Origin: Cylindrotheca closterium
Taxonomy: Eukaryota > Bacillariophyta > Bacillariophyceae > Bacillariales > Bacillariaceae
Direction: 5' to 3'
NCBI GenBank assembly: GCA_933822405.4
Contig: CAKOGP040001669.1
Location: 3,224 to 17,651 of the forward strand
Length of the DNA stretch: 14,428 nt
Position numbers and translations under genes: made by a program. Under the pieces are notes generated by a model. That model saw nothing but the letters and a program-made list of their open reading frames with translations. It was not told where the DNA came from and ran no database searches. Below, one piece after another: positions 1-9,049 of the stretch. Numbering within the stretch: the first letter of the stretch is position 1; each line of letters starts with the position of its first letter.

Positions 1-264
1 GCCAAGCAACTGAAGATGAATAAGGCCAAATGAAGCGATATACGAAATGGTCTACGCTTCGGGACGCTCAATCGTCTCCGCATAATTCGTCATGCATCAT
101 CGTCGACGTGCGAAATGAACAATGATGAAAACGAAGCCAAAATGTTTGAAGCGAATCAATCGAACCCTCCCCGTTTTATGGCTTCTCAATTCGGGGGATA
201 CGTCCGTTGAGCTTCTCGTTTCGTGGCATCAAAATTCAATATTCGAAAGAACACCGCACCATGC
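1..264 (+). promoter_or_regulatory. 5' flank of the EGF-repeat gene with two short upstream ORFs
   Basis: No gene of its own is visible here. The stretch precedes the EGF-repeat gene and presumably holds its promoter and 5' leader, but I see no confident core promoter motif. Two upstream ATGs occur. One at 178 opens a 10-codon ORF that stops at 208-210. The other, at 261, is out of frame with the main ORF, overlaps its start and stops at 279-281. If transcription starts upstream of 178, both could lower translation of the main frame. The transcription start is unknown. Confidence 0.3.
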
Positions 265-1516
265 ATGACGATGCCGAATAACCAAAAAATGAAATCAGCA
301 GCTCTTCTCCTTTCGAGCTTTGCAATAAGCCGAGTTGCGGCTGCAGGCGATTTCTTCCCTCTCCCTCCCAGTGAGCTACCGTACAATGATGACCGTGGAA
401 ATGAGGTTACTGTGAATTGCCCATTGAGTTGCTGGAATAACGCCAAGTGTGTTGCCACTGGTGTTGTCGGAGAGGGCTTCCAAACGAATACCGAGTGGTC
501 TTGCGATTGTCCAGATGGATTTCATGGTGACTTGTGTGACCAACAAGATGATGAGGATGATGACGACGACAATGATCCATTATGCGGTGAAGATTCTTGC
601 AAACATGGTTCCAAGTGTATTCCAATCGGAGAAAACGAACACATGTGCGATTGCACACCAGCATACACAAATAGTACATTCTACGCTGGCAGATATTGTG
701 AATATCCGTCTAGCATATTCTGCACGGAAGAAGATCATCAGGAGGGGAGACAATTTTGCGTGAACGAAGGAAAATGTGGAGCACTGGATCATTCACCCTG
801 CAGCTGTCCACAGGGATTTGCAGGTGAGTTTTATCGGAATGGCTATTTGTATTGTGTGCTTGGTCAGCATTTCGAGTACCTGACTTTTTTCTCCTTCTAA
901 AGGCCCCCGCTGTGCGACTCGAATCGACGACGACTCCACTGCTGCTGCTTCTTACTCGGAATGCAGTCTTCAATGCTCGAATGACGGAACTTGCCACAAG
1001 GGTGAAAAAGGAATGGAATCTTACGGCAAATTTGCAGTGGAAGTGTCACACCTCATTCAAGAGACTCATATAAATTTTGAACACTGCGTATGTCCCCTAG
1101 GGTACTTTGGGGTAAAGTGTGACTACGAGTTTGAAGAATGCGGTCAAGAAGGGGAGCACATGTGCCTCAATGGTGGCTCATGCGAGGTTGCTCAAGACGG
1201 GTAAGTAGTGCAACAGCCAGTGCTTGTGATAATCTTCAAAAAAATGATGTGGAATCTAAACATATGTTGTGCACTCAGATCACATCGCTGTGCTTGCATT
1301 GATGGATACTATGGCAATGGATGCGAGTTTGAAATACTGACTGAACAAGAACCGGCCCAGAAACACTCATTTCTGGGGACAATACGATATGGCATATGTG
1401 CCGTATTCGTTGTAGCAATTGCCACAGTGCTATACGAACGAAAGAGAGGAAAAGATGATGAATTGGAGGGTAGTACAACTGTGTCAAAGGTTGGCAAAGC
1501 GTCACATGTAGTGTAA
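265..1516 (+). CDS. Secreted single-pass membrane protein with five EGF-like repeats (3 exons)
   Basis: Exons 265-823, 903-1200 and 1279-1516 encode 364 aa. The introns (79 and 78 bp) have GTGAGT and GTAAGT donors and AG acceptors, and both joins restore EGF cysteine patterns (CPQGFAG|PRC and EVAQDG|SHRCAC). The frame is open to 223 through a GTG, but the first in-frame ATG is at 265; 289 (MKSAALLLSSF) is an alternative start. Residues 10-27 form a signal peptide. Five EGF-like modules follow, each ending in a C-x-C-x2-G-(Y/F)-x-G-x2-C style signature (CDCPDGFHGDLC, CVCPLGYFGVKC, CACIDGYYGNGC). An Asp/Glu-rich linker lies between modules 1 and 2. Residues 317-337 are a likely membrane span (ICAVFVVAIATVLY), followed by a short basic/acidic tail. 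The family suggests extracellular adhesion or ligand binding at the surface or in the endomembrane system; the partner is unknown. Module 2 ends irregularly. Confidence 0.87.
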
Positions 1517-1677
1517 TATTTTATACCAGCATATATTTTCAATTTGACCCTAACATATGACTACTTTAGTCCCAAAATTGGTAACGCAATACGCAATGCG
1601 TTTCATTTATTTGGAGGCTGCGTCTCGTCATCATCATTGAAGTCATATCATCTCTTGCAATCGACCTCAACCAAGTG

Positions 1678-3457
1678 ATGAAAAGAAAAACAATGACGAA
1701 ATCTATCTCGCCTGCTGAAACAAACCTACAAAGCAAGGAAAAAATCCCATTCTTCAAATTTGTTGTGAGTCTCAGTCAGTCAAGTTGTGAATTTGATACC
1801 TTTCGGATTGTCGCAGGATTATTGACCAACACCCGCTTTCTTTCATTCGCTATGATAGCTTACTGGAGGACCATGTGCAGGAAAAACCACTGCATTGGCT
1901 AGAATTTATTCCTACTTGCGAGAGAGGTATGCCTTGACGAAATCTAGATTTTCCTATTCCTATTTGTATTAACAAAATTGCATCGTGTCGTCCTTACATT
2001 CAGAGGATTTGAAGTTATTACCTGCCCGGAATGTTTCACAATCTTGGCTTCAAATGGTCTTTCTTTGGATTTTGTAAGTTACCAATCTCGGCCACCAACA
2101 TTTCAGCTACGCCCGTCTTAATCTGTTGGGACTAACGGCATTGGGACATCTGTACAGTTTGGCGTTGATGGAATGGACAAAATCATCCAGAACAGTGTTA
2201 TGGATATTCAGATTTCCATGGAGGAAGGACTTGAAAAAACGCTGCGAGGATTTGGCAAGCCTGCAGTCTTGCTTTGTGATAGAGGTCCCATGGATGGTGC
2301 TGCGTATCTATCGGAAGAGAAGTGGAATTCGATTCTTAAAGAGCGAGGTGTGACTGTCACTGATCTTAGGGATAGGTGAGTCTTCGAACCAATCGATCGC
2401 CCATGCAATGGTTTCGAGTGATCCTGGTCTCAAAATTTGCCACAATTTCAATTATCTAGGAGGTACAATGCAGTCTTACATATGGTGACAGCTGCTGATG
2501 GAGCTGAAGCATTCTACACCCTCGAAAACAACGCCGTGAGATCTGAAGATGCGGCAACCGCAATGACTCTTGATAGAAAGACGCAAAAGGCTTGGTCGGG
2601 ACACGCACATCACTATGTCTTTGACAATGCAACTGACTTTGAAGGAAAGTTGCAACGCATCGTTGACACTATCTCCAAGCTGGTTGGGTTGCCATCCAAT
2701 TTGTCTCGACGATCGGCCAAGTTTTTGCTGAAAAGCGTTCCCGATCCTAAAAGTTTCCCCGAAGATGTTGTATATCATTCTTTTGAGGTGGAAAAGGTAA
2801 GCCAACCGCAGTCGTTTTGGTTTTCTGTATCTACCAATCTGATCATTGTTGCTTGCTAGGTCTACCTTGTGAACCAGGACGCTGATAAGGAATCCTACAG
2901 TTTCATTCGCAAGCGGACAACAATTGATAGAGATGGAAAATTGATGGGGACAGTGTACCAAATTACGACGGTTCAACAAACTGCAGATGGAGAAACCATT
3001 GAACAAAAAAGGTAAGTTACTGGTTCTCACAGTTGTCATTCTGTATCGGAAATGGGTTGCTTACCTTCCTTCTCAGAATAATCAATGCTCGGGAATACAA
3101 CACGGCATACAAGTCTAGAGATTCATCGCGCCACATCATTGTGCAGAAGCGTATCAGTTTCTTGTACAAGCTTCAGAGCTTCACTATCCACGTAAGTCTT
3201 TTTGTCGAACCGGTACTTTTGTGGTTGCATTCCTCATCGTCATTCTTCCTTGTTCCTTTCCTATGCAACAGCAATATGAGAAACCTTCGAAGGGGCTTTG
3301 CTTCCTTCATGCCCAGGTGGAGACAGGTACTGACAGTGCAAGAGAGGCCAAGTGCAAAGTCGAAATACCGCAATTCTTGGATGTCGATAGAAGACTCAAA
3401 GGAGCCGAGGATGAGCGAAAATATGGTGCATACGGCTTGTCTTTGATAACCGAATGA
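1678..3457 (+). CDS. Ttd14-like P-loop NTPase with CYTH-like C-terminal domain (8 exons)
   Basis: Exons: 1678-1764, 1859-1926, 2004-2073, 2158-2375, 2460-2796, 2860-3011, 3077-3191, 3272-3457; product 410 aa. All introns are GT-AG, 63-94 bp. Walker A is GGPCAGKT (residues 32-39), rebuilt by joining exon 1 (FFKFV) to exon 2 (LTGGPCAGKTT). A Walker B-like LLCDRGPMDG lies at about 113-122. These features fit the AAA_28/NadR-like NTPase domain of the family of Drosophila Ttd14 (TRPL translocation defect 14), a GTP- and lipid-binding trafficking factor. The C-terminal half (VYLVNQ, SFIRKRT, INAREYNTAYKSRD, GLCFLHAQVE) resembles the CYTH-like domain these proteins carry, which suggests binding of a polyphosphate or acidic lipid head group. 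No signal peptide, so probably cytosolic. The in-frame ATG at 1678 is preferred; the frame stays open to 1675 only through a GTG. The biological role in algae is not established. Confidence 0.88.
2457..2463 (+). other. Tandem splice acceptor in intron 4 of the Ttd14-like gene
   Basis: The acceptor reads CTAGGAGGT. Splicing after the first AG (exon from 2460) gives LRDRRYNAV and after the second AG (exon from 2463) gives LRDRYNAV. Both keep the frame, so this is a NAGNAG-type site that may add or drop one Arg. Which form dominates cannot be told from DNA. Confidence 0.5.
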
Positions 3458-3681
3458 TTTTATATAAAAGAGACGAAAGATTCGATCATATTTTATTGCA
3501 ATGGTTTCCATTCCGGCTACAGTTTCATGTGACGCTATGATCAGTGCCGTTGCGCGAAGAAGGAGTGCCAGATTAGTAAAGCGTTATTTCGTTGTCACAA
3601 AAGACTAGTTTGGGTAGACCAAAAATACCCCAATTGTAGTGGGATCCAGGTGACCGAGATGACATCAAGACACGGCTTTGA

Positions 3682-4368
3682 TCAATCTTTCTTCACTGCC
3701 AGTCCCATGACGAACGGCCCCATACAAACTTGAAAATGTTCATACTTCCAAGAGACGACATCCCAATTCTTCATCGAACGTATCTTGTCCAAAGAATCTC
3801 GATTGCAGTTGCATCCAAGTGTCATGTGACAATGGAGTGGGTTGTACCAGTCCTGGAACAAACGAATCCAAGTCCCAGTAGGACGACCAATATGCTCTGA
3901 GAAGTACACACGACCTCCTGGTGCTAATAGTTTGTCCACCTGCTGGAGGGCTTCGTCTACGTTGGGTACCTCACACAGTACATTTCCAAACACGACGTGA
4001 TCAAATGTGCCCTCCACATCTTTCAGATCTCCAACAATGGAAAAATCTTTTGATGAATCCACTAATCCATTTTGTTTTGCAGCTTCATTCAACTTTGGAT
4101 ACACGATTTCCTGCGGTTCAACAGCTACGACTCGGTCGGCCTTGCTGAAATACCGAAAATAGGCGCCCCCTCCGGACCCAACATCCAGAACGGAACCTCC
4201 AGTTATCGTGGACAGCAGCTTGGTCCTCTCCTCGCTGAACTCTTCATCTACCTTGTTCATGCATCTCGGAATAAACATTGAAAATAGTGTTTGTCTCAGC
4301 GGCGTTGCCATGGCGATGGATATTAATCCCAATAGGGGAACCGTGATGGGAGCCAGTGTGACAGTCAT
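3682..4368 (-). CDS. METTL7-like class I SAM-dependent methyltransferase
   Basis: Single exon, 228 aa, ATG at 4368-4366. Residues 7-22 are hydrophobic (PITVPLLGLISIAMAT), as in METTL7/TMT1-type enzymes, which use an N-terminal hydrophobic segment to sit on ER or lipid-droplet membranes. SAM-binding motif I is VLDVGSGGGAYF (60-71). The acidic ribose-binding residue is probably E84 in VVAVEPQE. The motif IV region is HVVFGNVLCEV, and GGRVYFSEHIG follows motif VI. The Cys/His-rich stretch WYNPLHCHMTLGCNCNRD and the terminal VMGLAVK match the general METTL7 pattern. Human members methylate thiols; the substrate here is unknown. The gene converges on the Ttd14-like gene (224 bp between stops) and diverges from the glycosyltransferase (402 bp between starts). 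Confidence 0.85.
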   Translation of the reverse strand: MTVTLAPITVPLLGLISIAMATPLRQTLFSMFIPRCMNKVDEEFSEERTKLLSTITGGSVLDVGSGGGAYFRYFSKADRVVAVEPQEIVYPKLNEAAKQNGLVDSSKDFSIVGDLKDVEGTFDHVVFGNVLCEVPNVDEALQQVDKLLAPGGRVYFSEHIGRPTGTWIRLFQDWYNPLHCHMTLGCNCNRDSLDKIRSMKNWDVVSWKYEHFQVCMGPFVMGLAVKKD

Positions 4369-4770
4369 GATTCCCGAGCCAACTTTGCGGAGCCAATTCT
4401 TATCCGAAGATTCCTTCAGACTGTACTCTTTACCCCCAATCGACTGGGTCTTTTTCTTCCTCGTTTCTCTTGCCGGACATTGTTTCTTTTGTTGGATTGT
4501 TGTGCTGCAAATATATATATATAGTATCGTGTTGTGTCTAAAGATATTTGGAAGGCCAACATATAAAATATTGAATACTCGTTTATTTTTTATACGAGGA
4601 GAAACAAGAAATGCGGAGAATCATCATCCCGCAGAAAGGCCTAAATCTAGATGGTCGAATGAATCAATCAGTGCGACAACAATATTGAATATTATATATA
4701 GAGATGATGAGGAGCGGCTGCCACAAAAACATAGTAAATCATGATATACCGGTAGATAGTGGAAGATGCA
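4369..4770. promoter_or_regulatory. Divergent intergenic region between methyltransferase and glycosyltransferase
   Basis: 402 bp between two divergent start codons, so it must hold both 5' leaders and promoters. It is AT-rich in the middle, with an (AT)6 run at 4511-4522 and an AATATT-rich palindromic patch near 4681-4700. I see no convincing separate gene: the open frame crossing it on the plus strand runs antisense through the methyltransferase and has no family features. Confidence 0.4.
4511..4522. repeat. (AT)6 dinucleotide run
   Basis: Six AT units in the divergent intergenic region. Simple low-complexity sequence, possibly polymorphic in length. Confidence 0.8.
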
Positions 4771-5940
4771 ATGAAACTGAATCGACAACGAGGAAGAAGA
4801 ACGAAACTGCAAGCTAAAGGCACAGAATATTGGAATGTTGATATTACGAAAGCCAATCGTGGGGTTTCGGTGCCTTCTGTCCTCGCAATATTTCTGGCAT
4901 TGTTGATTGGATTTTATTTGGGTATGACCATCAACGTGTACCTTGGAGCTTTTACACAGGATATGCAGGGTCCCGCAGCAGGAGCGGCAGCAGCAGCATC
5001 AAAATACAAGTTATTTACTTGTCCAATGGAGGACGAGGTTCATGTTCTGTACACAATCAGTGGACAGAACAAAAACTTTTTGGACGAATTTTCTGGATCC
5101 CTCAAGTCGTCTTTATTGAATGGTCCTTTGGATTGTGGCATGACCATTCATATCATGACGGACGCGACTGCCTACAAGGCGATCCATCCACGATTTGAAT
5201 CCATTCAACTCAGTGAATGGGTTGCTAGAAATCAAATTGCCATCAAGAGCTATAATGTGGAAAATCGAAAGTCACGTTGGCAGAGTATCTTTGAAGAGGC
5301 AACAAACTATCAATTGAGCAAACGACACACTATCGGAGCCATGTTTCGCCTATTTGCTTTTGAAGTTTTACCACCGACCGTGAAGTATGTGGTTTATATG
5401 GATACGGATACAGCGGTATTGTCCAATTTGGGAGACCTCTGGCGACATCGGAATGCTACCAGCATTTTGCAATGGGGAGATGCCAAATGCTCTGGGTTTG
5501 GATTGGACCAAATGAGAACGCGAGACTTTTGGAAACTAGTCAAGGGGGCACATTCAATAGGAGCTACTACAAAAGATGAAATTGATGATCAGTACATTCT
5601 ACGAAAGCTCTCCAATGCTCATCCCGACCTATTTCCATACTTGCCCGAACAGTGGAACTTACACCGAGCCGATAACTTCTGGCACTGGAAAGGTGATGGA
5701 ACGCGACTTGTCAAGAATGTACCCAAAGCTGCCATGGTCCATATGAACGGCTTTACGGAAGGCGAAGGAAACGAACACAACAAGTTCGACAATGCTTCCA
5801 TCGAATACGGAAATGTCTTTTGGGCCATGAGGTATTACGGAGGCCATCCATGGGAATGGACCAGGTATATGCTAGAATCTCAAATCCGCAACAGAAGGAA
5901 TGGGTTTCAGATCACTGTTGAATACCATATAATAGAATAG
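4771..5940 (+). CDS. GT8-like type II membrane glycosyltransferase
   Basis: Single exon, 389 aa from the ATG at 4771; the frame is open to 4759 only through a GTG. A short basic cytosolic tail (residues 1-32) precedes a membrane span at about 33-55 (VPSVLAIFLALLIGFYLG) and an Ala-rich stem, which is Golgi-type topology. The catalytic region resembles GT-A fold family 8: YVVYMDTDTAVL gives the DxD metal/nucleotide-sugar site (D211, D213), and MVHMNG (322-327) resembles the C-terminal H-x2-G metal ligand motif. FRLFAFEVLPP upstream of the DxD and QYILRKL downstream also fit. Donor and acceptor sugars are unknown; glycan or glycoprotein assembly is inferred. The stop codon lies only a few bases before the breakpoint of a duplicated ferredoxin-gene fragment, so the C-terminus may have been altered by that rearrangement. 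Confidence 0.8.
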   Translation: MKLNRQRGRRTKLQAKGTEYWNVDITKANRGVSVPSVLAIFLALLIGFYLGMTINVYLGAFTQDMQGPAAGAAAAASKYKLFTCPMEDEVHVLYTISGQNKNFLDEFSGSLKSSLLNGPLDCGMTIHIMTDATAYKAIHPRFESIQLSEWVARNQIAIKSYNVENRKSRWQSIFEEATNYQLSKRHTIGAMFRLFAFEVLPPTVKYVVYMDTDTAVLSNLGDLWRHRNATSILQWGDAKCSGFGLDQMRTRDFWKLVKGAHSIGATTKDEIDDQYILRKLSNAHPDLFPYLPEQWNLHRADNFWHWKGDGTRLVKNVPKAAMVHMNGFTEGEGNEHNKFDNASIEYGNVFWAMRYYGGHPWEWTRYMLESQIRNRRNGFQITVEYHIIE

Positions 5941-5943
5941 GTC

Positions 5944-6231
5944 TTACCGATCACAAGTATTTGGGCCGGAAACTAACACCACATCTTGGAAACATACACT
6001 GAAACACAACTGTCAAATCATTCCATTTCGGTTGGAATGTATGATCTCATATCTATTCCACTCACTCATCTTCATCCATGCTCCTCCGAATGTCCACAAC
6101 AAAGGATGCTTTGGTCGTCCAAAATTATACACCACGAACAGTCCCACATTCAGAAAATAGTCAAGGCCTCCGGACACAGCGAGCACAACGGTTTATAGAA
6201 ATGGCGAGGCGGATGTATGGTGAAAGCAATT
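5944..6231 (+). pseudogene. Truncated pseudogene copy of the 4Fe-4S ferredoxin-domain gene (part of exon 3, intron 3, exon 4)
   Basis: This stretch is a decayed, inverted copy of the 3' part of the gene at 14219-12332. It opens with a near-identical block (CACAAGTATTTGGGCCGG at 5952-5969, then AAACTAACACCAC). It then lacks about 34 bp of exon 3 and resumes at ATCTTGG and the CATACACTGAA block. The intron 3 donor GTAAGT is gone and the acceptor CCAG has become CCAT. Exon 4 similarity resumes at TCCTCCGAATGTCCACAAC with one extra base that shifts the frame after SSECPQ, and runs to a block equivalent to ALHFMENGDADTW near 6190-6220. All sequence encoding the Fe-S cysteines is missing. It cannot make a working protein and marks the outer end of the left duplication arm. 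Confidence 0.85.
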
Positions 6232-6538
6232 TTATACTTTAGTTATTTTCAATGTCAATAGCAGATCCATTCGCAAGACAAGACGAGCCGAAAATGAAAC
6301 AGCCAAGACCTATCGACGATCACATCATCGAATCCGTGGCAAATCACTATACGCACCACTAAGATGAAAGGCCGCAGAGTTGTACGTAGAATCACCTAAA
6401 ACATAATATCAGATTTACTTACTACTTTATAAAGTCGATTTCGGATAGTAGGTTTAGAGTGGTGCCGGAGTAGAGTTCAGTTCGTACTGAAAAAATGCTG
6501 CATCCTAAAAGCCTTCAACCTACCACTCATGAATCCCG
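6232..6538. other. Spacer between ferredoxin remnant and EF-hand gene A
   Basis: About 307 bp. Only the right end is recognisable: roughly 6497-6530, read on the minus strand, matches the 3' flank of EF-hand gene D just after its stop (shared CATGAGT, AGGTTGAAGGCTTT, AGGATG). The rest does not align by eye to the spacer of the other arm (12150-12331). No gene, RNA or clear poly(A) signal was found. Confidence 0.5.
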
Positions 6539-8620
6539 CTATGTCTCTTTTGGCAAATTCTTTGCTATGGCATGGGCATAGAAGGCAACAAACTCGTTGA
6601 AGTCGACATTACCGCTCTTGTCAATATCAATCACGGAGAACAGCAAATCAAAGTCACTTTGGCTCATACTACCAACCTTTCCAGACTCCAAGAACGCCCA
6701 AAGCTCTCCTTTCTCGAGGGTTCCTCCCTTATCCTTGTCGATCTTGTTAAACTCGGCGACCAATTGATCGGGTGACAGAACATCAGAGCTGCCAGTGACG
6801 GTGACGCCCTCCGCAACGCGATTCGCAAACATGGTGCGCACGACAGCCTCCTTTTGCTTCATTTGACGTCTGTGCAAAGCAAATAAAGCAAGGAAGAAGA
6901 CCAACGTGATAGCTACCAAGATACCAACGACTGGTCCCGCCAAGACGTACGCTTCTGGTTCTTGATACGGCGACACGGCACACTCAGGATCGTATTCGCA
7001 CCAATCGCTTTCATCAGGACAGTAGCCAGACAGACATCCATCTTCAGATGGTCTTTGATCAGATGGCACATCGTACTCGAGGTAGGCTGCTTCGACTGCA
7101 TCACGGAACTGCCTAGATGATGCGATGCGGGTGGCGAAAATGCGTGTCGAAGCCACAAATTCGTACTCTTCGCCTTCCGGAGTAGACGTGTCGTACTGAT
7201 CGATGGTAGTGGACAGTTGGCTGCATTCTGCATCAAGACATGCAGAAGCATACTGGACAAGAATATCACCTTCCAAGTAGCTCGAGAAGTGATTGCTTTC
7301 ACCGGCAGGAAGACTGACATAGGACTGGCGATCAAGATTTATGCCCGAAATGGTTGACCCGAAGGGCAACATCGAAACGCTTCCGTCCTTCTCGAAGGTA
7401 CTTGTTCCAAAGCGTTCATAAAAACCAGAGGTACCATTCAACCCGCATTCGCCTGGCAAAATGACATTCTGCATTCCTTCCGGTACGGGTTGGCTGCAGA
7501 AGGATGCTGGCGAGGGAGGGAAGACTGAAGTCATTTGTTCGTATATTCTCGAGCCGCTCAACGTGATGTTGAGGAACGTTTTGTAGGGGGCTTGAGAATA
7601 TGGCATTCGATTGGCCACGACAGCAATTGCGCCTTTCTCAGAAAACGATGGCTCAATGACTCGCCCATCAGGACCATACGCTGTTGCTGTTGCCTCGTAG
7701 AACCCTTCGAACTTTTTCCAAGCAGGATTCTGGTCGGCAATGGCGTTGGAAGCGGTGGGATCGTAGCGAATATCGCTTTCTGCAAGACAACTCGACGAGT
7801 ACCAACGACCGCAATCGACCTCGTCAAGGCGCCTACGGTCAGCAGCTGCTTCATGATCTACTTTTGAAAGGGATCTTTGGCTATGCTCCTGAGACGGATC
7901 ACTGTAGCTGTCAAGAAGCTGTGTCGTTGACGAATCATAGAGATGCTTCACTCTTGACTCAACGAGCAACTCGAGCAACTGTAGATCTGTGAGCTCATCA
8001 AGCGTGGTCTTGTTGGCCAACAACTTCATTGCGTTTGGACTATTGCGTACGTTCTGAACGAAGGTAGGGTGTCTCTTTTGTAGCTGTTTGGCAATGAATT
8101 GAACCATTTGATGGTCGAAAGCAACATTCAAAAGGGTCAACATGTGAGCTGGAAAGTCACCGCAGTTTTGGATGATAGAATCGTAGTTCTTCATGCTGTC
8201 TGGATCAGAAGCAGCTTCGGCTTGCACAGTGTGGAATGCATTCGCGATCTCTGAAAGGGGGAAGGTTCCAATCGGGAGACGTGGAAGATCCCTTGCGAGG
8301 GTGACGTTATGGACATTGACTGTACGAATTCCGAAATCAGCGTCAGTCGGCTTCGCAAGGCGATCACTTTGCTCCATGGCTACGCTTGGACAATCAGAAT
8401 CATTGTATTTCAAGACTGGGGTTGAAATCACGAACACATGCTCGTCAACAAAGAGAGAAGTCTCATATTCAACATCGGAACATGACTGAAGGATACCAAC
8501 CCAGCCATCATCTTCTAGCTTGCTCAGTAGCCTCCTAGTGTCAGTAGTACAAAACGAAGACCCGGCATCAATGCCAGGCACAAAAAGGGTGGTAATGAAG
8601 GAAGATGCGAGGAACTTCAT
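6539..8620 (-). CDS. EF-hand single-pass transmembrane protein, copy A (unrecognised family)
   Basis: Single exon, 693 aa from the ATG at 8620-8618; the codon before it is GTG. Order of parts: signal peptide (MKFLASSFITTLFVPGIDA); an LSKLEDDGW segment; an ectodomain of about 540 residues with many Cys and N-glycosylation sequons (NVT, NKT, NIT, NGT); one membrane span (GPVVGILVAITLVFFLALFAL, near the codons at 6893-6955); a basic/polar juxtamembrane stretch (HRRQMKQKE); then two canonical EF-hand loops, DKDKGGTLEKGE and DIDKSGNVDFNE, near the C-terminus. The EF-hands imply Ca2+ binding on the inner side of the membrane. NYDSIIQNCGDF loosely recalls the NC motif of papain-fold proteins, but I cannot support catalysis. 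It is about 94% identical to copy D by eye, in inverted orientation. Unlike D it lacks Phe after the predicted signal cleavage site (IDA|GSS). Function unknown; a Ca2+-responsive surface or organelle membrane protein is inferred. Confidence 0.87.
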   Translation of the reverse strand: MKFLASSFITTLFVPGIDAGSSFCTTDTRRLLSKLEDDGWVGILQSCSDVEYETSLFVDEHVFVISTPVLKYNDSDCPSVAMEQSDRLAKPTDADFGIRTVNVHNVTLARDLPRLPIGTFPLSEIANAFHTVQAEAASDPDSMKNYDSIIQNCGDFPAHMLTLLNVAFDHQMVQFIAKQLQKRHPTFVQNVRNSPNAMKLLANKTTLDELTDLQLLELLVESRVKHLYDSSTTQLLDSYSDPSQEHSQRSLSKVDHEAAADRRRLDEVDCGRWYSSSCLAESDIRYDPTASNAIADQNPAWKKFEGFYEATATAYGPDGRVIEPSFSEKGAIAVVANRMPYSQAPYKTFLNITLSGSRIYEQMTSVFPPSPASFCSQPVPEGMQNVILPGECGLNGTSGFYERFGTSTFEKDGSVSMLPFGSTISGINLDRQSYVSLPAGESNHFSSYLEGDILVQYASACLDAECSQLSTTIDQYDTSTPEGEEYEFVASTRIFATRIASSRQFRDAVEAAYLEYDVPSDQRPSEDGCLSGYCPDESDWCEYDPECAVSPYQEPEAYVLAGPVVGILVAITLVFFLALFALHRRQMKQKEAVVRTMFANRVAEGVTVTGSSDVLSPDQLVAEFNKIDKDKGGTLEKGELWAFLESGKVGSMSQSDFDLLFSVIDIDKSGNVDFNEFVAFYAHAIAKNLPKET

Positions 8621-8671
8621 CACAAAGGCAATTTTTGGGTGTCAAAAGCATATCTTTTTTAGTTTCTCTTC

Positions 8672-8697
8672 TTGCAGAACTCATTTGCAGAACTCAT
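8672..8697. repeat. Tandem repeat, 2 x 13 bp (TTGCAGAACTCAT)
   Basis: Two perfect adjacent units (8672-8684 and 8685-8697), 50-75 bp upstream of the start codon of gene A. It lies in the likely 5' leader or proximal promoter. It could be simple slippage; a regulatory role is not shown. Confidence 0.8.
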
Positions 8698-8973
8698 CGT
8701 ACCGGTACCAGCAGGTGCGAAGTTCTTCAGACACAAGGCGCATATAAAACAATATGGCCTCCTGCAAAAAACGAAACGCAAGATTGAATGATTATAGGAA
8801 ATGTTTCTTCGTGCTTCTAAATTGATCTTACGACTTACCACCTACAGTACATTACTATGGGATCCCATGAGAGGTGGAGCAGAAGTGCAAACAGTGCCAG
8901 CAGCATGTATATAACTAAGGTATCGTATTTTGTATGTTTCCATTCGTTCAACTCAGAAACAGCCGAAAGTCGT

Positions 8974-9004
8974 ATTAAAAATGTCAAGTGAGATTAAAAA
9001 TGTC
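8974..9004. repeat. Direct repeat ATTAAAAATGTC, two copies
   Basis: Copies at 8974-8985 and 8993-9004, offset 19 bp, about 46-76 bp before the ATG of pseudogene B. Possible old promoter element or chance AT-rich repeat. Confidence 0.6.
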
Positions 9005-9049
9005 GAGGAAAACTGTTCATTGTCGAGCTGATAGTTTTACGCTGAGGTG

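Larger units (their letters stand above)
5944..8620 (-). repeat. Left arm of an inverted segmental duplication
   Basis: This arm contains the ferredoxin remnant, a diverged spacer and EF-hand gene A, in mirror order to the right arm at 10015-12675. The arm is 2677 bp against about 2661 bp on the right. The coding part of A is nearly identical to D, and about 35 bp of 3' flank is still alignable. Inner limits lie near the start codons of A and D, beyond which the flanks no longer match clearly. Confidence 0.85.
8621..9049. promoter_or_regulatory. Intergenic region upstream of EF-hand gene A and pseudogene B
   Basis: About 430 bp between the start of gene A (reading left) and the remnant start of pseudogene B (reading right). 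It should contain the promoter of A. Visible structure is limited to a 13 bp tandem repeat (8672-8697), a 12 bp direct repeat (8974-8985 and 8993-9004), and GCATATAAAACA near 8740-8751, which recurs just before the start of gene D (9973-9984). I see no gene. Confidence 0.4.

Noticed and set aside
1813..1858. A 46 bp GC-AG intron (or 49 bp GT-AG from 1810) as intron 1 of the Ttd14-like gene
   Set aside because: The GTGAGT donor at 1765 is a far better site, gives a normal intron length (94 bp) and yields FFKFVLTGGPCAGKTT, a better fit to the family.
2476..3039. 187-codon minus-strand open frame inside the Ttd14-like gene
   Set aside because: It lies antisense to exons 5 and 6 of a gene whose spliced product matches its family throughout.
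4208..4744. 178-codon plus-strand open frame across the methyltransferase start and the divergent intergenic region
   Set aside because: It is antisense to a confident methyltransferase over its first third, then runs through AT-rich intergenic sequence. No domain, signal or compositional support.
5986..6198. 70-codon plus-strand open frame past the glycosyltransferase
   Set aside because: It falls within the ferredoxin pseudogene, crossing its dead intron and reading the wrong frame after a 1 bp shift.
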